Below, in pieces: positions 17,888 through 24,597 of a stretch of 52,974 nucleotides of DNA. Below the pieces are notes generated by a model. That model did not search any database and had not been told where the DNA came from. It saw nothing but the letters and a program-made list of their open reading frames with translations. The stretch covers positions 1 to 52,974 of the forward strand of contig NZ_JAHPIV010000022.1 of NCBI RefSeq assembly GCF_019039105.1. The letters are read 5' to 3'. Position numbers and translations under genes: made by a program. How positions within the stretch are numbered: the stretch's first letter is position 1; each line of letters starts with the position of its first letter. Source of the stretch: Desertibacillus haloalkaliphilus (GTDB lineage Bacteria > Bacillota > Bacilli > Bacillales > KJ1-10-99).

Positions 17888-19000
17888 CTACTTCCACCCA
17901 GCGCGGTCAAAAATTCTCATTGCCTCTTGCTGGTTTTGTCCTAATACTGATAAATCAATATCTTGCTCCTCAAACTCTCCCCATGATTGTAAAAGTTCTG
18001 CCGGCTCAACATTCGGGTTGGCTGGGTATTCAAAGTTTGCAGAAGCAAATTTACCTTGCGCATCTTCACTAGATAAGAATTCAATGAATTTAACTGCATT
18101 ATCTGCATTTGGTGCATGTTGTGTAACAGCAGCACCACTAATGTTTATGTGAGTACCATTTGTCTCTTGGTTCGGGAAGAAAATGCCCACGGACTCAGCA
18201 ACTTCAACTTCATTAGCATCTTCAGAGTTTAGCATACGACCGATATAGTACGTATTCATAATTGCTACATCTGCTTCACCAGCTGCAACACCCTTAGCCT
18301 GATCACGGTCACCGCCTTGAGGGTCTCTAGCCATGTTATTAACAATACCTGCTGCCCATTCTTCTGCTGCTTCTTCACCATTAAGCTCAATGAAAGATGC
18401 TAGTAACGACTTGTTGTACATATTTTCAGATGAACGGATTAAAACTCTATCTTCCCACTCTGGCTCGGTTAGTGCTTCATACGTTGAAAGCTCAGATGGA
18501 TCAACACGATCCTTATCATATACAATTACACGTGCACGCTTTGTGATACCAAACCATTCATTATCAACATCACGTAACTTCTCTGGAATGTTTTCAAATA
18601 GAACATCACTTTCTACTGATTGTAATAGGCCATTTTCCTTTGCAACATGCAAGTTCCCAGCATCTGCAGTGATAAAGACGTCAGCTTCAGTTTCTTCACC
18701 TTCGATATTCATTCGTTCAATTAATTCATCGCCTTTACCTTCAATAACGTTTACCTTAATACCTGTTTGCTCTTCAAAGACATCGTATAGTTCTCTGTCC
18801 GTATCATAGTGACGACTTGTATAAAGGTTAACAACACCTTCATCTTCATCTTGGCTTGCTTGCTCTTCTGCAGTTGTGTCATCTGGAGAGTCTTGTTGAC
18901 CTGCACCGGCATCCGTCTCTTCACTTGAGCCGCACCCTGCAGCAATAACTGTTAGTAAGACTAGCATTGCAAAAAATAGTAGTTTAAAGCTTCTTTTCAT
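17888..19000 (-). CDS. Ferric iron ABC transporter substrate-binding lipoprotein (FbpA type)
   Basis: A 370-residue lipoprotein with lipobox IAAGC (Cys23) and an acidic linker, then a periplasmic-binding type II fold (VVNLYTSRHYDTDRELYDVF). The adjacent tyrosines in AIMNTYYIGRML match the Fe3+-coordinating Tyr pair of FbpA/FutA proteins. It captures ferric iron at the membrane surface for the permease. It has its own Fur-controlled promoter 60-90 bp upstream. The ribosome-binding site is AGGAGGG. Confidence 0.9.
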   Translation of the reverse strand: MKRSFKLLFFAMLVLLTVIAAGCGSSEETDAGAGQQDSPDDTTAEEQASQDEDEGVVNLYTSRHYDTDRELYDVFEEQTGIKVNVIEGKGDELIERMNIEGEETEADVFITADAGNLHVAKENGLLQSVESDVLFENIPEKLRDVDNEWFGITKRARVIVYDKDRVDPSELSTYEALTEPEWEDRVLIRSSENMYNKSLLASFIELNGEEAAEEWAAGIVNNMARDPQGGDRDQAKGVAAGEADVAIMNTYYIGRMLNSEDANEVEVAESVGIFFPNQETNGTHINISGAAVTQHAPNADNAVKFIEFLSSEDAQGKFASANFEYPANPNVEPAELLQSWGEFEEQDIDLSVLGQNQQEAMRIFDRAGWK

Positions 19001-19034
19001 CTTAATATTCCCTCCTACGTTTTAAACGTCTAAA

Positions 19035-19049
19035 TGAAATTAATTATCA
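19035..19049 (-). promoter_or_regulatory. Second, weaker Fur box in the leader of the iron-binding lipoprotein gene
   Basis: TGAAATT-A-ATTATCA fits the 7-1-7 Fur pattern (TGATAAT-N-ATTATCA), with a perfect right half. It lies downstream of the -10 element, where bound Fur would block elongation or initiation. Confidence 0.5.
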
Positions 19050-19061
19050 TTTCTAAATAGA

Positions 19062-19090
19062 ATTATATTGGTATTGATAATCATTGTCAA
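19062..19090 (-). promoter_or_regulatory. SigA promoter of the iron-binding lipoprotein gene
   Basis: TTGACA (19085-19090) and TATAAT (19062-19067) are both perfect consensus elements, with a 17-nt spacer. The -35 overlaps the Fur box at 19075-19089. Confidence 0.85.
19075..19089 (-). promoter_or_regulatory. Fur box over the promoter of the iron-binding lipoprotein gene
   Basis: TGATAAT-C-ATTGTCA matches the 7-1-7 Fur consensus in 14 of 15 positions, inside a longer dyad (19073-19091). It covers the -35 and part of the spacer, so Fe-Fur would repress. Confidence 0.88.
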
Positions 19091-19225
19091 TAGTATTTGA
19101 AAACGGTTTTCAATTAAATTTAAAGAATCAGACTTTCATTTTTAAACATGAAATAAGGCATACGTTCGAAAGCGCTAATCAAACCTATGCCACATGATCT
19201 ATCAATCTTGTTAACTTTTATAATA

Positions 19226-20281
19226 CTAATCAACAAGGGCAACTAATTCAGGTTTAATATCAAATGACACAACAGAACCAACTTCAACTTCTTGTTCCAC
19301 AGGCGCATAGATCACCATTGGTTCTGCTACACCTGTTTCAGATGGTAAACGTAATTCAACTTCTTGGTATTCACCACTGTATGTGACTCTTTCAACTTTC
19401 CCTGTGTAGCGGCCCTGCTCTACTAAATGGCAACCCTCAGGGCGAATCGAAACTTTCACTTGGTCCAATAGATTTTCAGTTCGTTGAGGTAAACATACTT
19501 TCCCGATATGTGTATCTACATGCTTCAAATCTTGGCAAAGCGTACCCGTCAATAAATTGGTCTTACCAACAAATTGGGCAACAAAGCAGTTTTTCGGACA
19601 ACGGTACATTTCTTTTGGCGTTGCAATTTGTTGAATGACACCATCATTCATCACAACGACACGATCGGAAACTGCAAAGGCGTCTTTTTGATCATGCGTA
19701 ACAATGATCGCTGTTGTGTTAGCTTTACGCAATATATTTGTAATTTCAAAGCGCATCTTCTCTCTTAAGCCCGCATCTAAGTTACTAAACGGCTCATCCA
19801 TCAATACCACATGCGGACGAGGTGCTAATGCTCGTGCTAACGCAACTCGTTGTTGCTGACCACCAGAAAGTTCATGAGGGAATCGACGTCCGTAATCATC
19901 TAATCCAACTAATTCAAGGACCTCTTTCACTCTCTTCCTCTTTTCCCGGGTATTCATTTTTTTCAAACCGAACATAACGTTTTTTTCTATAGTTAGATGG
20001 GGGAATAGGGCATAGTCTTGGAACACCATACCGATCCCTCGCTTTTCAGGAGGAAGAGAACGGCTATCATTATGCACTACTAAATCACCAATTTGAATTT
20101 TCCCGACACTTGGCTGTTCAAAACCTGCAATCATGCGTAAAGTCGTTGTCTTACCACACCCACTAGGACCTAACAATGTGATAATTTCACCTTTTTCAAT
20201 GTCTAGGTCAACACTGTCTACCGCCGGTTTGAAATCTTGATTAAAAAATTTTGTGATCTGATGTAACTGAATGAACCCCAT
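19226..20281 (-). CDS. Ferric iron ABC transporter ATP-binding protein (FbpC type)
   Basis: A 351-residue ABC ATPase. It has Walker A LLGPSGCGKTTTLRMIAG, signature LSGGQQQRVALARALA, Walker B HVVLMDEPFSNLD and the switch His in IIVTHDQKDAF. A C-terminal TOBE-like regulatory domain occupies about residues 240-350. It energises ferric iron import with the binding protein and permease downstream. It is the promoter-proximal gene of the locus, separated from the lipoprotein gene by 225 bp that contains the latter's own promoter. The ribosome-binding site is GGAGG. Confidence 0.9.
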   Translation of the reverse strand: MGFIQLHQITKFFNQDFKPAVDSVDLDIEKGEIITLLGPSGCGKTTTLRMIAGFEQPSVGKIQIGDLVVHNDSRSLPPEKRGIGMVFQDYALFPHLTIEKNVMFGLKKMNTREKRKRVKEVLELVGLDDYGRRFPHELSGGQQQRVALARALAPRPHVVLMDEPFSNLDAGLREKMRFEITNILRKANTTAIIVTHDQKDAFAVSDRVVVMNDGVIQQIATPKEMYRCPKNCFVAQFVGKTNLLTGTLCQDLKHVDTHIGKVCLPQRTENLLDQVKVSIRPEGCHLVEQGRYTGKVERVTYSGEYQEVELRLPSETGVAEPMVIYAPVEQEVEVGSVVSFDIKPELVALVD

Positions 20282-20338
20282 AATAAACCTCCAAGAGAAA
20301 ATATAGTTAGTTCGTTTGATAATTTATAATTATTATAA

Positions 20339-20353
20339 TGAGAATGATTTTCA
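20339..20353 (-). promoter_or_regulatory. Fur box upstream of the iron ABC ATPase gene
   Basis: TGAGAAT-G-ATTTTCA is a 7-1-7 Fur-type dyad lying just downstream of the -10 element, around the expected transcription start. With the box at 19075 it indicates that the whole locus is iron-repressed. Confidence 0.78.
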
Positions 20354-20363
20354 TTGTAAGTGA

Positions 20364-20393
20364 ATTATATCACACTAAAAAGTCAAACGTCAA
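20364..20393 (-). promoter_or_regulatory. SigA promoter of the iron ABC ATPase gene
   Basis: TTGACG (20388-20393) and TATAAT (20364-20369) are 18 nt apart on the minus strand, directly upstream of the Fur box. Confidence 0.7.
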
Positions 20394-20397
20394 TAAA

Positions 20398-20411
20398 TGC
20401 AAGCGCTTTCA
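20398..20411. promoter_or_regulatory. Candidate cre (CcpA) site upstream of the iron ABC promoter
   Basis: TGCAAGCGCTTTCA fits the cre consensus TGWAANCGNTNWCA at all positions but one. It lies 5 bp upstream of the -35 of the ATPase gene. Single cre-like matches occur by chance, so this is tentative. Confidence 0.35.
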
Positions 20412-20463
20412 ACATTTCTTAGCGTTGAATTGTCGGAATTCTCAGCCGCTAGAAAAAAATTTC

Positions 20464-20490
20464 AAAAAAAAGTCACAACTTCATGTGACT
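20464..20490 (-). terminator. Terminator of the cstR-like gene
   Basis: AGTCACA pairs with TGTGACT. On the minus strand the stem is followed by eight T. It lies just after the regulator's stop codon at 20504. Confidence 0.8.
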
Positions 20491-20503
20491 CCATACTCAT
20501 TAG

Positions 20504-20764
20504 CTACCTGCTCTTAACCAGTAAGTTAACAGCCTCTTTTATTGTTTCATCGGTATCTTCACCTTTTTCTATCTGTTCACGGATACATGACTCTAAATTA
20601 TTACTGACAACAACACCTATTGCACGATCAAGAGCATTCCGTATTGCAGCCATCTGACCGACAATATCTTGACAGTCCTTCTCTTCCTCCATCATTTTTA
20701 GCACCCCACGGACCTGACCTTCAATTCGCTTTAATCTATTTTTAACTTTCACATCATATTCCAT
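20504..20764 (-). CDS. CsoR/CstR family transcriptional repressor, persulfide-sensor (CstR) type
   Basis: An 86-residue all-helical DUF156 protein. Its two cysteines fall at Cys31 (EEKDCQD) and Cys60 (NNLESCIRE), exactly the reactive pair of Staphylococcus CstR. The His that copper-sensing CsoR proteins use is replaced by Asn56. CstR proteins derepress sulfide-detoxification genes when the cysteines form di- or trisulfides. Start: the ATG at 20764 has GGAGG 7 nt upstream, and the open frame to 20842 is not needed. The gene is alone with its own terminator, divergent from an MFS transporter. No sulfurtransferase or sulfide oxidase gene is adjacent, so its targets are unclear. Confidence 0.88.
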   Translation of the reverse strand: MEYDVKVKNRLKRIEGQVRGVLKMMEEEKDCQDIVGQMAAIRNALDRAIGVVVSNNLESCIREQIEKGEDTDETIKEAVNLLVKSR

Positions 20765-20943
20765 GTAAATGCCTCCATTGTTTTTAACTTTATTATACAT
20801 GAAACCATGCTCCATAGCATCCAATGTAGCTCTAGCTAACACCCCTAGACATCTGTCACCTCATTTGTAAAACCGCACGAATCACTGCATTATCTTTGAT
20901 AACATACGATAAACCGACACCTATAAATTAAGGGGAGATCATC

Positions 20944-22116
20944 ATGCCCAATCTAAAAAAACCAATGCATGAACCTATAAGCTATAAAGGGGTGACTGCT
21001 ACCTTTACATTTTTAGCGATTACAATTGTTGCTAATATTTATATGATGATTCCACTCACTAACGACCTCCACCATTTATTCACCGCTTCAACAACACCCA
21101 TGGCCTGGGCTAGCAGTATTTTTATGTTATTTTATGCTTTTGGCTTATTGATCTTTGGTCCATTATCATTGCGATTTCGCCCTAAACAAATCATTCTTTT
21201 TGGATTAGTTGCTTTAATTATCTGCACATCTACGCTAGCTTTTGTTTCAACTATACATTCCCTACTGATCATCCGAGCATTACAAGGTTTTTTTGCAGCC
21301 TCGTTTGCACCTGTTGCTTTTACCTATCTCTTAGAACAATTCCCTCCTGAAAAGAGACTGTTACCACTCGCCCTAATGAATAGCGGTTTCCTAGCAGCTG
21401 GGATCTTCGGGCAATTTATGGGTGCTAGCCTTCTTCTTCTATATGATTGGACTATTATGTTTCTTATATTTTCAGCCATTTACCTTATCGGCTTTTTTCT
21501 CGTCGTATGTTACGTGCCGCAAACAAAAACACCTAAGTTGCGCCAAAACCTTCTTTCAACATGGACAAAAATGTTTGCTTTAATACTTAAGCGCCCTTTA
21601 CGTTACACCTACTTGATTACAATTACGTTATTACTTTCGTTTGTTAGTTATTATGCTTCAGTAGGCGAACATTTAAAAGTGGTCCATCAAACGAATGAAC
21701 AACAAATTCTATTTTTTCGTGCATGTGGATTGATCGGGATGTTTGTTATCCCCTTTCTTAATGATGTTTCTAAAAAATTTGGCTACATAAACCTGCTTAT
21801 CATTGGTTTATGTGCGTCAATCGCTGGTTTAGCAGTCGAATTATTTTTCACACCCCTAGGTGCTAGCTATATATCGTCAATACTATTCGTAAGTGGGATT
21901 GCAGTCGTCATCCCTGTCATAGTGCATCTAATTGGCACTCTAGATCACAGTTACAAAAGTGAGGCAGTTTCACTCTATACGTTCATTTTATTAATTGGGG
22001 CTGCTCTCGGCTCAATAATAGCTTCATTAACTAGTCCAAAAACGATGTACATGATTGTAATTGCTCTACTTGTCATGGACCTCATGGTTGTTTCGTTACT
22101 AAAGCGGTATTTGTAG
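20944..22116 (+). CDS. MFS transporter (12-TM, DHA-like)
   Basis: A 390-residue membrane protein with about twelve hydrophobic segments. It shows the MFS loop pattern LSLRFRPKQIILFGL between helices 2 and 3 and LLIIRALQGFFAASFAPVAF in helix 4, a pattern seen in drug and metabolite exporters. The substrate cannot be told from sequence. The ribosome-binding site is AAGGGGAG. It is divergent from the CstR-type regulator 179 bp away, so it may be that regulator's target, but I saw no clear operator. A dispersed repeat follows the gene. Confidence 0.85.
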   Translation: MPNLKKPMHEPISYKGVTATFTFLAITIVANIYMMIPLTNDLHHLFTASTTPMAWASSIFMLFYAFGLLIFGPLSLRFRPKQIILFGLVALIICTSTLAFVSTIHSLLIIRALQGFFAASFAPVAFTYLLEQFPPEKRLLPLALMNSGFLAAGIFGQFMGASLLLLYDWTIMFLIFSAIYLIGFFLVVCYVPQTKTPKLRQNLLSTWTKMFALILKRPLRYTYLITITLLLSFVSYYASVGEHLKVVHQTNEQQILFFRACGLIGMFVIPFLNDVSKKFGYINLLIIGLCASIAGLAVELFFTPLGASYISSILFVSGIAVVIPVIVHLIGTLDHSYKSEAVSLYTFILLIGAALGSIIASLTSPKTMYMIVIALLVMDLMVVSLLKRYL

Positions 22117-22141
22117 TTTATTTCACGGAAGTCAACTTCTA

Positions 22142-22179
22142 GCCAATATTTTAACTAGTTCTGTCCCGAACCATCCTTT
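22142..22179 (-). repeat. Dispersed intergenic repeat, copy A
   Basis: Read on the minus strand, this holds GACAGAACTAGTTAAAATAT plus TGGC. The last 19 bases are identical to those of copy B at 37176-37213. Similarity extends about 15 bases further upstream with some mismatches. It lies 26 bp after the MFS stop codon. Confidence 0.75.
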
Positions 22180-22249
22180 GTCATAAAGTTGCTATGTACA
22201 GGCATATGTTTGGAACATGTCTGTTTTAACTTTTGGAGATGATAGAACT

Positions 22250-22843
22250 ATGTTCATGAAAGTAAGCGCCGTTTTAATTGGTAGTTTCCTCATTAGTTTT
22301 GGGATAAATAATTTTTTTGTACCTCATAAAATTCTCGATGGAGGGATTATTGGCCTCGGGTTAATCGTCCATTACCAATGGGGATTTAATATTGGTACAA
22401 CCATACTACTTACAAGCATCCCCATTTACATCTATGCATGGGTTTATTATCGATCATTTTTTATTAATAGTATCGTTGGTCTTGTTGTTTCTGCACTTTT
22501 TATCGATCTCTTTTCCTTTGTAAAACTACCAATTCTACAAACTTCACCATTACTAGATGCAATCATTGGAGGGCTTTTGCTCGGGGTTGGCGTTGGGGCA
22601 ATGTTCATCTATGACATTAGCACCGGTGGACTCGATCTCTTTGCTCAAATGATCGCAGAAGCTATCAAGATTAATGTGGGCATTGTCGTATTTATTGTCG
22701 ATTTAATTGTTGTCGCTTCAGGAATTGTTGTTATCTCACCTCAAGAGTTAGTCCTTTCGACAATCGCTGTCGCTGCTACTGGCATTGCTACAACTTTACT
22801 TACAATTGACCCTGTAAAAAAATATATAATTGAATCGAATTAG
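22250..22843 (+). CDS. YitT family membrane protein, short form
   Basis: A protein of about 197 residues with five or six membrane segments. It shows the YitT (DUF161) features: SFGINNFFVPHKILDGGIIG near the N-terminus and FIYDISTGGLDLFAQMIA. The C-terminal soluble DUF2179 domain of full-length YitT proteins (about 280 residues) is missing, as in B. subtilis YitE-type members. Function is unknown in the family. The start is uncertain: the ATG at 22250 has GGAG 11 nt upstream, while the frame is open to 22217. Confidence 0.8.
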   Translation: MFMKVSAVLIGSFLISFGINNFFVPHKILDGGIIGLGLIVHYQWGFNIGTTILLTSIPIYIYAWVYYRSFFINSIVGLVVSALFIDLFSFVKLPILQTSPLLDAIIGGLLLGVGVGAMFIYDISTGGLDLFAQMIAEAIKINVGIVVFIVDLIVVASGIVVISPQELVLSTIAVAATGIATTLLTIDPVKKYIIESN

Positions 22844-22939
22844 GAAATGATCTGTCACTTTCGACAAAACATTTCCCGGGAAAAGTTGATTTCTATCATT
22901 TCTTGAATAGCAGTGATGCCTATACAACATTTGTATTCA

Positions 22940-23038
22940 TTATTGGGTAATAAGATGGCCTATGACCCAGTAGCCGACCCCATAGAGAACTGTTATTGCT
23001 GCAATCAGAATAAACAAAGCCTTGTTTGAAAGTTTCAA
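22940..23038 (-). CDS. Putative 32-aa single-pass membrane peptide
   Basis: A TTG-initiated ORF encodes a Lys-containing head (MKLSNK), one strongly hydrophobic helix (ALFILIAAITVLYGVGYWVI) and a short tail ending HLITQ. An AAGGTG ribosome-binding site lies 7 nt before the TTG. Codon use is ordinary for the window. I do not recognise a family. Support comes from the ribosome-binding site, the clean transmembrane pattern and the lack of competing features. It converges with yitT and overlaps the start of the next candidate only outside its likely coding part. Confidence 0.5.
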   Translation of the reverse strand: MKLSNKALFILIAAITVLYGVGYWVIGHLITQ

Positions 23039-23111
23039 CAAATTTCACCTTCCCTCATATATTCCAACTCCTATTATATCACTTTCAATTGGACGATCGG
23101 TAACTTCTGCG

Positions 23112-23279
23112 ATGAAAGATTGCCGATTTTGTAACAAGCTAATAGTCATTGACATTCTTTTCAGGAGAGTAGGTGGTTTTATCAAAAAGAATACAAAAGA
23201 AGAAATCTGGCTCATTGCTACTTGTTTTACGATTGCTATAGTCTTACTCCTCTCACTAATTGGTAAACTTCTGCGATAG
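23112..23279 (+). CDS. Hypothetical small membrane protein (55 aa, uncertain)
   Basis: The frame starting MKDCRFCNKLIVID ends in a plausible single membrane helix, EEIWLIATCFTIAIVLLLSL, followed by IGKLLR. The C-terminal 30 residues look like a real small membrane protein. The start is unclear: the ATG at 23112 lacks a good ribosome-binding site, and AGGAGAG near 23163 has no standard in-frame start downstream. It may be real with an unusual start, or a coincidence. Confidence 0.35.
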   Translation: MKDCRFCNKLIVIDILFRRVGGFIKKNTKEEIWLIATCFTIAIVLLLSLIGKLLR

Positions 23280-23289
23280 TAGTTCTCTT

Positions 23290-23470
23290 TTGCCCTTCAT
23301 CGCCTCACCAATGACACCCCCACGGCTGTACTGCAGATATGTTGCTTGTCTGATTAGGCAAGTGCAGTTGGACTGGCTATCTCTAGTAAATGATAAAAAG
23401 TGAAGAGGACTGGGGGTGCACTGTAAAAACAGCAGCACAGTTTTAGCCCAAGCGAGTTTATATAAATAAA
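23290..23470. other. Unexplained stretch with potential RNA secondary structure
   Basis: No convincing ORF is present on either strand. CACCCCCA near 23315-23322 can pair with TGGGGGTG near 23412-23419. Inside this, CTGCA and TGCAG flank a small CTTG/CAAG hairpin, and a CTCT/AGAG arm is possible. Together they could make a three-way junction. An AAAAC/GTTTT hairpin follows, then the terminator at 23471-23515. It may be a small RNA, but I do not recognise a known family. Confidence 0.35.
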
Positions 23471-23515
23471 AAAGAAGGGCCATGAGGTGATTTTGCACCC
23501 TATGGCCCTTCTTTT
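23471..23515. terminator. Strong bidirectional hairpin terminator
   Basis: AAGAAGGGCCAT pairs with ATGGCCCTTCTT, with further GGTG/CACC pairing inside. Both sides are T-rich, and the T run is better on the minus strand. It lies 60 bp after the stop of the BH0509-type gene. Confidence 0.8.
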
Positions 23516-23575
23516 CACCCTTTAACGCAAGTTTATTTACAACGATTGAACTAACTAGTCTTTTAGCAGATATTT

Positions 23576-23719
23576 TTACTCATTAATTTCATAAAGATCA
23601 TAGGTTCTGTTGTAAATATATTCGATATCGGCATCTGTCATTACCATTAACTCATTTCTGCCATACCCCTTCACCTTTTCAATGAATGTAATCATATTTG
23701 CCCGTTCTTGTCGACTCAT
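23576..23719 (-). CDS. BH0509 family small protein (47 aa)
   Basis: A 47-residue soluble peptide opening MSRQERANMITFIEKVKGY and continuing with MTDADIEYIYNRTYDLYE. It resembles the BH0509-type family of uncharacterised small Bacillaceae proteins (S-R-Q-E-R start, then a MTD-x-x-IEYxY motif). GGAG lies 9 nt before the ATG. A good SigA promoter lies about 65-90 bp upstream, and the terminator at 23471-23515 lies downstream, so it is probably a monocistronic gene. Function is unknown. Confidence 0.7.
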   Translation of the reverse strand: MSRQERANMITFIEKVKGYGRNELMVMTDADIEYIYNRTYDLYEINE

Positions 23720-23777
23720 ATTCAATCGCTCCTTTTTTTATTTTCTGTTTCATAACAAGTTATCTTTTGTTAAATGT

Positions 23778-23807
23778 ATTATATAACAGATAAACCATGC
23801 GCGTCAA
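23778..23807 (-). promoter_or_regulatory. SigA promoter of the BH0509-type gene
   Basis: TTGACG (23802-23807) and TATAAT (23778-23783) are separated by 18 nt on the minus strand. Confidence 0.6.
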
Positions 23808-23880
23808 CACCATCTTGAAAAAAATTCCTTTAGTTTACTTTCCTTTTTTCTGATTCGTCTAAGGGTTGTACTATAACAAC

Positions 23881-23927
23881 TTAGGTACAATACCTAGACC
23901 TAGAATGGTCTTAAGAATTGTACCTAA
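23881..23927. repeat. Long palindromic hairpin downstream of the universal stress gene
   Basis: TTAGGTACAAT (23881-23891) pairs perfectly with ATTGTACCTAA (23917-23927), with a further TAGACC/GGTCTTA pairing inside. It starts 10 bp after the universal stress gene's stop codon. No T-tract follows on the minus strand, so it is more a 3'-end stabiliser or protein site than a standard terminator. Confidence 0.6.
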
Positions 23928-23936
23928 ACATCTATC

Positions 23937-24359
23937 CTACTTAACAATTAGAACCGGACATTGTACACGTCTGGCAACCTTTTGACTGACGCTTCCCAAC
24001 ACCATCTCTTGTAACTTATTTAGCCCACGGCTACCGATTACCACAAGATCTGTTTTATGTTGCTTAGCAAAGTTAACAATTGCTGCACCAGGTTCTCCAC
24101 GTATAATTTTTAAATCATAGTTAACCCCAGCAGCCTTTGCCTTCTCTTCAATGACCTGCAGTTTCTTTTTCCGTTGCTCATCAATCCCAATGCCTCCCCA
24201 GTGAAGTAATACATCCTCTTTAGCAACCGAAACATCTACAGCGTATACAATCGTTAGATACGACTCTGCATTTTTCTTGGTTAGAGCAATGGCCTTATCC
24301 GCAGCACGAATAGAATGAGATGAACCATCTGCCGCTAATAGTATGTTTTCAAACATCAT
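23937..24359 (-). CDS. Universal stress protein UspA family
   Basis: A 140-residue UspA-fold protein, MMFENILLAADGSSHSIRAA at the start. The ATP-binding motif G-2x-G-9x-G(S/T) is visible as VIGSRGLNKLQEMVLGSVSQKVAR. Such proteins bind ATP and accumulate under stress or energy limitation; the specific role is unknown. The frame opens 12 codons earlier, but the ATG at 24359 is preferred because AAGGGGA lies 4 nt before it, with a second ATG directly after it. It is monocistronic. Confidence 0.88.
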   Translation of the reverse strand: MMFENILLAADGSSHSIRAADKAIALTKKNAESYLTIVYAVDVSVAKEDVLLHWGGIGIDEQRKKKLQVIEEKAKAAGVNYDLKIIRGEPGAAIVNFAKQHKTDLVVIGSRGLNKLQEMVLGSVSQKVARRVQCPVLIVK

Positions 24360-24552
24360 CACATCCCCTTTCTCCCTTTCTATTAAACCTGACAACCTAT
24401 CGTTTATATTTGCCCAGGAGGGGGTTCCTAGGGTTCGAGGTAATCTAGCTTTAAAAGCACTACAATGACTTAGGATAGTCTATTCAGCAAGCTACTCACT
24501 TGCTTATCGTTACTGAATTATTTTTGTACTCTTTCGTCTTATAGACAAAACG

Positions 24553-24586
24553 AAAGGAGACCCGCTAATTAACAGACCTCCCTTTT
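24553..24586 (-). terminator. Possible terminator of the aprX-like gene
   Basis: AAAGGAG and CTCCCTTT can pair with one bulge about 10-45 bp after the protease stop codon. On the minus strand the stem is followed by a mixed T-rich end (TTTCGTTTTG). It is moderately convincing. Confidence 0.4.
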
Positions 24587-24597
24587 ACTCATCTTTT

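Noticed and set aside
19150-19195. Terminator after the iron ABC ATPase gene
   Set aside because: GGCATA/TATGCC arms exist, but the interior does not pair well and no T-tract follows. It was not strong enough to list.
23256-23498. 80-aa ORF on the minus strand across the structured region
   Set aside because: Composition is random-looking, it runs through the terminator hairpin and there is no ribosome-binding site at its start.
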